Source: Scilla litardierei | Lineage: Eukaryota > Streptophyta > Magnoliopsida > Asparagales > Asparagaceae | Assembly: GCA_030789695.1 (NCBI GenBank) | Contig: CM061138.1 | Span: 181,079,051 to 181,143,050, forward strand | DNA length: 64,000 nt | Direction of reading: 5' to 3' | Shown here: in pieces, positions 22,601 through 34,600 of the stretch | How the letters are laid out: the number at the start of each line of letters is the position of its first letter | Numbering within the stretch: position 1 is the stretch's first letter | Position numbers and translations under genes: made by a program | The notes under the pieces: generated by a model | What the model was told of the DNA's origin: nothing | Database searches by the model: none | Seen by the model: the letters and a program-made list of their open reading frames with translations, nothing else

Positions 22601-25600
22601 TAATACAAATTTGTGTCTCTTCGAACATTAGAAAGTATATTTTTTGTGCTCGTTTCTTTGTCGTGTTAATAGCTAAATTCAGAATAAAAATAGCATAAAA
22701 TAGCATAAATATGTAATTTGAAGCTGATATTTCCATAGATTTTTGTGTTGGATATTAATTTAGTGTTGTGCTAATTGATTTTGTAGCATGTGGTTTTGTT
22801 TAGCCAGTTGTATGTTGTAACCGAATTGTCAATTAAGTGCTTATCAACCCACTTAGCCTTCTTTTATATGTGCATATATAAAAAATTATATTATACATTA
22901 ATGTAGTACCCCAACATTTCTAGGAAAAACATAAAGAAATAAAACTCCGTTAACATGAAGGAAACTTTGAACTATCAGAAGATAAATCTTGTACATCTTT
23001 TTCTTATCCATGAGTATTGTTCCTCCTCCTATTGCAAAGGTCTAAATTAATTTTTGCATGAACATTCTATCGAACATATTCATTTGTAGAATTTTGTAAT
23101 TAAATCCAACAAAAATATGTTTCTCATCATGGGCTTAACTACAATTGGCTTGCCCTAGGTAAGATAAAATAAATTTTTTTATATCATATTTCATATCACT
23201 CATTGTCTTTCAAGATTTATTCGACCCCGTATTTAATATAATTACTTTGAGATTTTGTTTGGGTTGCATTACCATCAGTGTAAATTTAGTTTTTTAGTTT
23301 TTAAGCAGCAAAATTGTGCTTTACATTAACTTCGGTGTTTATTTTTGTTACGGCATTAAGGCCGGCCCAGATAATAAAGGCACATATATACTTGAAGCCC
23401 AAGCGAACAGTCCTCCGACCATCCCGAACGAAAACAAGCCCAAATGGAAGATCGCCCCCACACTGGGAAGCTCGCCTTGCTTGGCGGCAGCTCGCCAACA
23501 GAATCAAGAGAATGTCTCGTCAATCGATCAAGCAGGAAGCTCGCCGTCCTAGCATGGGAGAAGCTCGCCTACTCTCCGAACAAGAAGCACGACCATGGAG
23601 TCAAAGACACCAAGCTCGGACGTCGAGCTTGGCTCTTCCTAAGGGCGGCCTAGTACAAATATCTCTGACAGGGTGACGTAGAGTCACCTACACCCCCCAT
23701 TAATGCCATATGTTAAGAACAAGAACCGATGGTCACCCATCATGTCTCCCATTAATGCATTAATGTGTCTGATACCGTCTGACATCCATTAATGCGTAAC
23801 TATCTGTGACATCCTCGCCAACCTATCGCATCCCACTTGTGCTCCAGCCAAGCAGACTCGACAGGTGATTGGACGGCGAACAGTCGACTCTCAACCCTAA
23901 AAATACCACCGTCCAGTCACCAATGAGGGGGTTGGTTAGTTGAAATCTATAACTTCTATCCATTATTCAAGGTCTGATATCCCCCATATATCCGTGCCTT
24001 CCTCATAAGCTCGCCATGCAACGCCGATGTACCTTAAGATCGTCAAGCGTGTTTGACATACTCCATACAAGTCACCCACTGAGTTAAGCATCGGAGAGGC
24101 TACGGGTTGACAGCCAACCCAACCTTTTTGACGAGTTGTTCTGCTCGCAGGAAGCTCGCCTCGGCTACCAGCAGTCGGCGGCCCTCGACGACCAGCAGGC
24201 GACCTTGGATTCTTAGCCCACGAAGCGTGCTCCAAGTCGTGCTAACCTCACCGTCTACCCCACACTTGTAATCATTGTATACGTGATTCCCATTAAACAC
24301 AAACTCTATTGTTGGGCGGACTTGACCCGCAACAATTGACGCTTTCTATGGGAAACTAGGATTACACTCATGTCAGGCACCACACGCACTCACCATAGCG
24401 ACCATCGTGGCAAGATGCCAATGACCGAAGAGAACTGTTGTCCCAGGAGAACTCCTCCCATGGATCTACCCCTTGAGGGGTCGGCCGCTATCATCCAGGA
24501 CGTGGCCCTCGGTGTCTACAAAAGCTTTGAGAACTTCACCAAAATGATGGAGGACTGGGTCGCTGCCAGGCAGCCCATGCCGCATCCCTCAGAAGGCCCC
24601 TCCAGACCCTGCAATGTGAAGCGGGACCTCCCCCAATTTGAAGACAAAGCGGCCGCACAACAAAGACGGTTCGACGAAGGAGAAGCAATTCGATGAAGAG
24701 GAGTCCGCTTACCAAAGGTGACTGGATAAAGAAGCAGCCGTCCGACAGCATCGACTCATCAATGTCGCGGGGGAGAGGCTTCAGGAGGGGGGCCCGAGTA
24801 GTCCCCCAGGCATCGGCCTTGATTATACGGGAGAGCCCCAGGCTATATCATGTTGTTGAAAGCCACTTTCACGGGAGGTCGCCGAGCCCGAGACGGGAAG
24901 GGCACGCCCACCATAGCAGAAGTCCCCACGGTCGGGACGCTACTCTCCTAGGCGTAACGACCGGCGACGAGGGAACCGCGACCGAAGCCCGACCCCCGGG
25001 GCGAGAGAGAAACGTTTTGAGCGTCGAGGTGGCTCATCCGGCGATTCCAATTAGCGGCAAGAATACCGAGGTGGCAGGGACGCCGCCCGAAGGACGCCAA
25101 CGCCTCCCCCCAACCCCGAAGAAGCCAACCCGCTGACCCGAAGGGTGATCTCAAGCCCGGTACTCCATAGGTTCAAACTAACTCAGTTTGAACTGTATGA
25201 TGTTTCGGACGATCCCCTGGAGCACGTGCAACGTTACCGGGGAGTGATGGAGATCCACGGAGCGAACGACGCCCTCCTCTACCGAGCTTTCCAAACGACC
25301 TTGAAGAAGTCGGCGGTGGAGTTGTATAACGGTCTGTCCGACCGCTCCATTGATTCATTCAGCGACCTTTCCCGCAAGTTCTGTCAGCAGTTCTTGGCGG
25401 GATGAAGGAGGAAGGCGTCAGACTATCTGTTCACGATGGTCCAGAAGGAGGAGGAGACCATCCGCAAATTCTTGCAGCGCTTCAACGAGGAGAGACCCAA
25501 CGTAACGAGCTGTGGAGATAAGCTCGTCATGGCAGCCTTCAAGAAAGGTCTGGCTAATATGAGTCTGCTCAAGTCGCTGCTTCATGATCCGACTGCCAAC

Positions 25601-28600
25601 CTCGACACCCTCTTCGCCCGGGCGAAGAAGTTCATGCTGAGCGAGAAAGCCTTGGGAACGATGAAGAAGGTCGCACCAGCCAAAGCCCCCCGTGTTCAAG
25701 CGAGGCCCAGTGAACAGTCGAGACGAGATGATCGCCCCCAAGGGCATGACCAGGACCGCCCCAGAGGGTGCGATCAAGACCGCCCCCGAGGGCGTGACCA
25801 GGGAGGCCCTTGAAGGTAAGAGCGCCTCGGGCCGTTGAGGGAGTTCCTCGCCCCCAGGAACCCCGCTCTGAGAGGCGGACCCGAAAGAGCGCAGGAGGTC
25901 ATATATATGAGACTCAACGCCCCCCCTGACGGAGGTGATGACGGCAGCCATGGCGAACGAACTTCTCAGAGACGCGCCCCGGAGATGAGGTCAAAGCCCA
26001 CAGTGAGGAATTCGCAAAAGTACTGTCGATATCACTGCGACCATGGCCATGATACCGACGAGTGCTACGCACTGAAGAAGGATATGGAGCGACTGATCCA
26101 GGGCGGACATCTCCAGAGATTCGTCGACCAGGGAAGACCATGCCGCGATAGAGGAGCGACCTCAGGAGCTGACCGGCCGACCCACGACATCGAACAAGTG
26201 GCCCACCATGTGCCTGAGACGATCATGAGAGTGAATGTAATCTGTGGCGGGCCGACCCAGGGCGGCACATCAGCGTCGGCAAGGAAGACTTATGTCCGAC
26301 AAGCATGACGGTGGGCACCGGCACAGGGGCAAAGCGGAGAAAAGTAGCTCGTCCCCACATCTCCTTCTCTGATGACGACCTGGAGAGGGTCGAGCTGCCA
26401 CATGAAGACATCATCATCATCGAAGCTCTCATATGGCAGCTATCGTCAGCAGACTCATGGTCGACACAAGCAGCTCGTGCGACATCCTATTCTTGTCCAC
26501 GATCCAGAAGATGGGACTGAATGAGGCGGAGCTGAAGCCATGCTTGGGTCCAATTATCAGCTTCACCGGTCATTCGGTGCCTATTGTCGGAGTGATCACC
26601 ATGCACGTCACCCTGGGGGAGGCCGAAGGTCGTCACTCGAATGACGCAGTTCGTCGACGTTGAAGTCGCCTCAGCATACAACGACATCATTGGGCGGCCT
26701 TACATGACTGTCGTTGAAGCTCTCTCCTTGTTGCCGCATCAAATGGTGAAATTTCAGACTCCACACGGGGTTAGACAGGTGTGAGGATGCCAGAAGCTCT
26801 CACGAAGCTGCTACGTCGGCTCCACCAAACACAAGAAGTCCAAGCAAGCCCTATCGGTCGACCTTTTCGACGGTCGGGAGGACTTCGCTCATCAACGACC
26901 AGCTCCGATGGAGGACGGGGAGGAGGTGCCAGTGGCGAAGGAAGCAGACAAGACTATGTCTAGTGGCATGAAGCTGCCCGCGGAGCTGAAGGCGGTGCTA
27001 GTTAACCTCCTTAGGGCGAATGCGGATATTTTCTCATGGTCGCCCTCAGACATGCCTAGAATCGACCCTGCGGTGATCGCCCCATGAGCTACACCTCGAC
27101 CCGGAAGCTCGCCCAGTCCGGTAAAAGAAGCGGAGCGCAGGGTGACAGAAAATGCGGTCAGCGGACGAGGAGGTAGAGCGGCTCCTTGAGGCTGGGTTCA
27201 TTAGAGAAGTGAGCTACCCTGACTGGCTCGCTAATGTGGTGATGGTGAAGAAGCCCAGCGGCAAATGGTGAATGTGCGTGGACTTCACCGACCCCAATAA
27301 GGCCTGCCCAAAAGATAGCTTCACGCTACCGAGGATCGACCATCTGGTAGACAACGCCTCTGGTTACGAGCTGCTGACCTTTATGGACGCCTTCTCAGGC
27401 TACAATCAAATTCAGATGGCGACACACGACGAGGAAAAGACGTCGTTCATCACCGATCGGTGGACGTTCTGCTACACAAAGATGTCATTCGGACTCAAGA
27501 ATGCAGGAGCAACCTATCAACTGATAGTAAACAAAATCTTTCACCCACTGGTCGGCAGGAATCTCGAAGTCTACATCGACGACATGCTGGTCAAGTCAAA
27601 GAAGGCCAAGATCATCTCGCTGACCTTGAGAAGACCTTCCAAAAAGTGCGGCGCTACAACCTGCGGCTCAACCCAGCGAAGTGCATATTCGGCGTCTGGT
27701 CTGGGAAGTTCCTCGGCTTCATGATCACCAAGCAAGGAATCGAGGCCAACCCCGACAAGATATCTGCTCTCATCAACAGGGGCGAGCCAAGAACCATCAG
27801 AGACTTGCAAAAGCTAAACGGCCAGATTGTCACACTGGGAAGATTCCTGTCGAAGTCCGCTGAAATGTCTCTCACGTTCTTCAAGATTCTACGGAAGGCC
27901 CTCAGTGAGAGGAAGGGAATAAGGAAGGAGATCGAGTTGGACAACTCCTGCGTACAAGCTTATGGCAAACTCAAAGCTTATCTACAGAGCCCGCCGCTGC
28001 TCGTAAAGCTGAAGGAAGGAGAGCGGCTCAGTCTCTGTCTCGTCACTACAAAAGAAGCCGTCAGTTTGGTCCTGGTGAAAGAGAATGGGACATCCAGAGG
28101 CCGATCTACTATGCAAGTCAGGGGCTTTGGGAGGCGGAGACCCGCTACAGCCCCATCGAGAAGTTCGCCCACTGCCTGACTTTGATGGACAGGAAGCTCC
28201 GGCCCTACTTCCAGGGGCACTCCATTGTCGTCTACACTAACTCGCCACTTGAAAAGAATCTGAGGAGGCTAGAGAGATCGGGCCGAATGCTGAATTGAAG
28301 CGTCAAGCTCATCGAGTTCGACTTCATCTACAAGCCCATGGCGGCGATCAAGGGTCAGGCGCTGGCGGACTTCGTGGTGGAGTGCATTGTCGAAGAGATT
28401 GGCGAAGCAATGCCCGACGATCGGCCGGACACACAACAGCCGCATCTCGCCAACGAGAACCCTCCGGGCACATCCGCCGAGTCCGAATGAGAGCTATAGG
28501 TCGTCCACGTCGATGGATCGGTCACAGGGTCGCGAAGCGGAGCCGGCATTGTAATAGAGACCCCAGAGGGAAGCCTATTGGAGTATGCACTCCGCTTTAA

Positions 28601-31600
28601 TTTCTCGACGACCAACAATGTGGCAGAATATGAGGGTGCCCTCAACGAGCTGAAGCTCTGCCGGATGGTTGGGGCGACGAATGTGCTGCTGATCAGTGAC
28701 TCAATGCTTATTGTCCAACAAACTGAAGGCAGCTTCAAAGCGAGGGAGGATCTGATGAAGCGGTACCTGAAGTGCGCCCGGGCTGAGCTCCTCAAATTCA
28801 GAAAGGTAACGATTCATCATCTGCCAAGGTCGAACAACCTCCAGGCCGTCGCCCTCTCAAAGTTGGCGGCATCTTCTCCGGCCGAGATTGGGAAAGCTAT
28901 ATACATCGAGAACCTGCTGACACCAAGCATCGAGAAGGGCGAACTGTTGTGCGTCGACCTGAAGCAATCATGGATGATCCCGATCATCGCCTACCTGGAG
29001 ATTGGAGTCATACCAGAAGACAGGCCGGAGGCGCGAAAGATTGAAAGACGGGCCTTGACGTTCGTGATCTTCGGCGGCGTGCTCTATCGAAAGCGACGCA
29101 TGAGGTACGACGTCTTACCATATTTGAAATGCCTTGGACCAACAAGAGCGGAAGAGGTCGTCCGCGAGATACACGAAGGGCTCTGCGGGAATCACTACGG
29201 TGGCTGCATCCTGGCACACAAGGCAATCCGGTAGGGCTACTATTAGCCGACCATGATGAAGGACGCAACCAACTACGTCAAGCGGTGCGAGGAGTGCCAA
29301 AGATTCTTCAAACATACAACCGCCCCGCCCGCCGACCTGATTCCGATCCTCAGCCCGGTCTCGTTCGTCGAATGGGGCCTCGACATTCTCGGACTGTTCC
29401 CAATGGAAACAGGAGGAAGGAAGTTTCTCGTCGTCACCGTCGAATACTTCACCAAATGGATCGAGGCAGAGCCACTAGAGCGCATCACTTGGAAGGAAAT
29501 GAAGAACTTCGTCTGGAAGTCTATTATATGCCGCTTTGGGGTACCCCGCTCCATAGTGACGGACAACGGGAAGCAGTTTAACTCCGCGGACTTCAGAAGC
29601 TTCTGCTCGGATTGAGGCGTCAACCTCCACTTCGCCTCCGTGGCGCATCCACAGTGCAATGACATGACCCAAGCAGCGAACAAATGCATCCTTGAGCCCC
29701 TAAAGAAGGTCGACAGCGCCCCTAGATCTTGGCCCGACGAGCTACCCGGCATCCTTTGGTCTTACCGTACCACATACAAAGCTTCAACTGGCGAGAGCCC
29801 TTTCATACTAGCTTATGGGGCGAAGGCCGTCGTTCCAGTGGAGATCGACGAGAAACCCTTCCGGCTCCAGTACTTCAACGAAGAAGCAAATGAAGAGGGC
29901 CTCGACATCAACATTGATCTCGTCGACGAGGTAAGGGATCGTGCTCTAACAAACCTTATCAAGCACAGCCAGAGCATGGCGAGGTACTACAACTCCTGCG
30001 TGAGAAAGCAGAGCTTCAGAGTCGGCGACCTCGTCCTCAGAGATGCGACCTTCAGACCAGAGATCGGCTGCCGAGGAAAGCTCTCCGCCAAATGGGAAGG
30101 CCCCTACACAATAACAGACGGTGTGAGACCAGTGACCTATATTTTGGCGACCATGCAGGACGAGGAATTAGCACATCCATGAAATGCCGAGCATTTGCTC
30201 AAATATTTTCAATAAATATCTTTATATCTATACATTCAATAAATATTGTCAATAAATATTTTTTACGTTGTCAAAATGTAAATTTCAGCTCCGTTCCAAA
30301 ATTAAGAGCACCTTCATGAAGGTCGGCTAAACGTTCGAGAGCCCCAACTCTTACGAGACGACCCAAAAGAAAATCACAGGTTGCTTAATCTCCGACATGT
30401 CGTTATATTTCGACTTATCTACTCTTCGCCCTTTTCTTGTGTGTGAGAAGTCACAGGTCACAGGTCGGGTATATGCTCAAGAGCCCAAGCTCTCACGGGA
30501 CGACCTAGTAGATAAAGTCATAGCTTTAGGTCGGCTCGAACAGTGGGAGCGAGCTCACGTGCCGCCAGCAAAGATAAGGCTCCAGAGGGCTGGACGAGCT
30601 ACGGCTCCGACGAAAACCCGGCAGAGATCCGGGGCTCCGGCCCCCGAAAAGCTCCAGTGTCACAGAAGGGGCTCCGGCTCCGACTCGCACTCTCCAAGAC
30701 CTCCGGGGCATATCGCGGCCTAGCTACCCATAGCAGGTCGAACGTCGCTACCCAAACCGGGGAAGATTCGGGGCTATGGCCCCCGAAAGGATCCAGAGGG
30801 GCTGGACGAGCTACGGCTCCGACCAAAACCCGGCAGAGATCTGGGGCTCCGGCCCACGAAAGGCTCGAGGGTCGCAAAAGGGGCTCCGGCTCCGACTCGC
30901 CCTCTCCAAGACCTCCGGGATAGATCGCGGCCTAGCTACCCATGGCAGTTCGGACCTCGCTACCCAAACTGGAAAAGATACGGGGCTACTGCCCCCCGAA
31001 AGACTCCAGGGGGCTGGACGAGCTACGACTCCGACCAAAACCCGGCAGAGATCCGGGGCTCCGGCCCCTAAAAGGCTCCAGGGTCGCAGAAGGGGCTCCG
31101 GCTCCGACTCGCCCTCTCCAAGACCTCCGGGGCAGATCGCAGCCTAGCTACCAATGGCAGGTCGGACCTCGCTACCCAAACCAGGGAAGATCCGGGGCTA
31201 CAGCCCCCGAAAGGCTCCAGGGGGCTGGACGAGCTACGGCTCCGACCAAAACCCTGCAAAGATCCAGTGCTCCGGCCCCTCGAAAGGCTCCAGGGTCGCA
31301 GAAGGGGCTCCGGCTCCGACTTGCCCTCTCCAAGACCTCCGGGGCAGATCGCGGCCTAGCTACACATGACAGGTCGGACCTCGCTACCCAAACCGGGGAA
31401 GATCCAGGGCTACGGCCCCCGAAAGGCTCCAGGGGGCTGGACTAGCTACGGCTCCGACCAAAACCCGGCAGAGATCCGGGGCTCCGGCCCCCGAAAGGAC
31501 CCATGGACGCAGAAGGGGCTCTAGCTCCAACTCGCCCTCTCCAAGACCTCCGGGACAGATCGCGGCCTAGCTACTCATAGCAAGTCGGACCTTTCTACCC

Positions 31601-34600
31601 AAACCGGAGAAGATCCGGGGCTACGGCCCCCGAAAGGCTCCAAAGGCGCATGACAAAAGGCTCCAAGGGCGCAGGACTAGCTACGACCCCGACCTGCCAC
31701 CCAAAGACTCCAGCGGCGACCTACTAAGGAACTTCGCCAACCTAACTACAAAAGTCCTTCCCATGATTTCTCTTAGACTCTACAACATTCCGCATCTTCT
31801 CAACCTTAAGCTCGTCTATGCCGAATGCTGGGGGCATACATATACAAAGACACAAGGCATACGAACAACAAGCAAAGAACTTTCAAATTCATTCCACGGT
31901 ATGTACAATACAAAGTTACAAAAAATTCCAAGCCCGACCTCGAGGCCGGTCATACATTGATGCCCCCCAGATTACGACTCATCAACTCGGTCGCCTCCTT
32001 CTGGAGCTTAAGCATCCGCCTAGTCGCCGCTGGCCAGAGTCTTCGCCCCTTCGGCATCAACAGCGAGGGAAGCCCCACCTTCATCGTCAGAAGCCGCCGA
32101 CAAACGGGAGAAGTCGATCTATAGTTTGGGGTAGAGCTTCCCTAACCTCGCATTGACCCTCTCAAGGCCGGCCTCCAGACCCTCATTGACGCCCTCGACC
32201 CTCATATCCGACAAGACAGGGATGAGCTCCTTGATCTGGTACTGGCGGACGACCTCAGACTTGATCGCCTCCAGGTCGATCCGCTCCATCTCCGCCACTC
32301 GCCGCTCAAGGTCGGCGGTCTTCTTCGCACCGGCCTCCCTCTACATGGCCAGGACTTTCTCGGCTGCAACCCTCCGGGCCTCCTCGTCCCTGGCCCTCTT
32401 CTCCGTCTCCTCCACGACCTTCTCCAGCTCGCTGATTGTCTCCTTCTGGGCCGCGTAGTAACCCCGGAGCTTCGTCAACTTGTCGTTAACGTCCTTCAGC
32501 TTCGCCTCTGCTTCCTTAAGCGCGGCCGCCTTCTTCCCCAGAGCCGCCTTGGCCATGTTCGCCACTGACGAGTGACGCTGCAGGAACACCAGCGCTACGA
32601 CCGCCTACAAAAGGAACCAAAGTTGTGAGCACATCTAAGAAGAAGGAATACCGTCAAGTTGAATAAAGAAAGCGACGAACCTGCATGCTGTGCCAGACGG
32701 TCGTATCGCAGAGGCGCTTGGCATCCACATTCGCCAGGGACTCTCGGTCCCTCGGCAGAGTGTTGTTCTCTGCCAAGCGGGCCGCTACCCCAGCCTCATC
32801 AAAAACGGACTACTGGACGTCCATCGGTAGAGTGGCGTTACGATCTTCTCTGGCGAGAGGGCGAGGATCTCATCCTTCAGCTTGAAGGTAGCGAGCGACA
32901 CCTCGCAGTTTGGGTGGCCCGGCTTTCCCAGCCTGGAAGACGGGCACCCAAAGAGCCAGCGTGCGACTGTCGCAGCCCGGCTTGTCTTGGCCGACCCAGT
33001 CGAAGGTTTCGAAGGGGCAGCCGAACTGGTGGGGACGGTGGCGATCACGCCGACCGGCGGACCCTGAGACGCGGCGACTGTAAGGACGGTCACCGGCTCG
33101 ACCGGGTCGAGGTCGACAAGTCCACCAGACGCCGCCTCACTCGTACGGGAAAAGTGAGCAGTTGATGCAGGCTCCTTCCTCACCTTCTTACTCCGCTCCT
33201 CCCTCTCGGCCCGAGCGGTGGTCGCCACCTCCTGGCTCCGCTTATGCCCGACCTTCGTCGAGCCCTTGGGCACCTGCTCCTTGCCCTTGACCTTGGCCGT
33301 TGGCACCTTGGTTGCCGCGTCCCTTGCCATCTTCGTTATCTCTTCTCTTGAAAGACTCATGGTCACACCTGCAAAAAGCAGACAGATCAGGGTAAGCATA
33401 TCAGGAGTTGATCGCTAAGCTCGAAGTACCTTCAAGCCAGACGTGCTGGGCGATCTGCTCATCCGCGACTGGGCCCTTCAAGTCTCTACTCTCCCTAGTG
33501 ATCTCCTCCAGGATCTTGGCGTTCTCTAGGTCGTTCCCCTCGAGAACCACTTCGGTATTCACTAAGGGATTCAGTGTCCCCCAATTCGACCTCAGAGCTA
33601 AGTCCGCCGACGTCGAGACGCAGACGAACCTCTCCTTCCAGTCTATCACTTTGCCTGGCAAACCGAGGACGAGAGGCCGACCCCTCATCGCACAGACATA
33701 GTAGTACGCCCCCTCCTCTTCGCCTCATAAAAGTACTAGAACAGCAGCAAGGTCGGACTTATGCCGCTGGCGGAGCAAAGGACGAGAAAGCTGACCATGG
33801 AGCTTATCGAGTTCGGCATCAGTTGGAAGAGGGGGAGCTCGAGGAAATAAAGGACGAGGAGGAAAGGATGGAGCGGGAATTGGAGCCCAAGGCCGAAGGT
33901 CAGGTAGTATACGCAGACCTCGTTGTCCCTTGGGGAGCAGACCCGCTCATTGTATTCGAAGAGGCGAACTATGTTATGCGGTCGGATGTACTTGGAGCGA
34001 ATTTCGGGGATGTAGGAGGTCGGCAATTGGGACATTTGGGCCATGATCTCCGCGGAGATCACAAACGTGACTTCGCCGCCGGCCGAAACCCTGACGGCCG
34101 ACCTAGCCCCTTTCCTTTCTTGGGGTCCCTTTTGATAGCCGACGACGAGGCTACAGCATGCCCGACCGCTAGGTCTACCTCCAACTCATCCGGCCAAGAC
34201 ATCGTCGGCTCCTCCGACACCACCTGCTCTAATTCTGCGGCACCACCTTCATCAAGTTCGCCGAACCACCCATCAACGTAGGAGTATGAAGCGGAAGAAG
34301 GGTGTGAAGTCATGGATGGATTGAAAGAGTACCTAGGAAGCAAGAAGATGATCGGAGCTCCGACAGCAGCGGACGGACGACGGCATGACGATCGACGGTG
34401 AGAGCTCTCTGCAACAACGGAGGAAGGCGAAATTTTTTGAAAATTCGTGCGGAAACTCCCTCCCGCTGCCTCCCGTCTCTATTTATAGGGAGAGTCAGGC
34501 GATCTCAGCCGTCGGAGGCCGGCCACGTGGCGAGATCTAGGCAAGACTGGCGCCTCGACTTCCACCCACGATCACGTTAGTCACGAGTCATGCTCTGAAT

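Noticed and set aside
30550..31650. Tandem arrays as CRISPR
   Set aside because: Monomers of 95-212 bp repeat head to tail without unique spacers, in a plant genome, inside retrotransposons.
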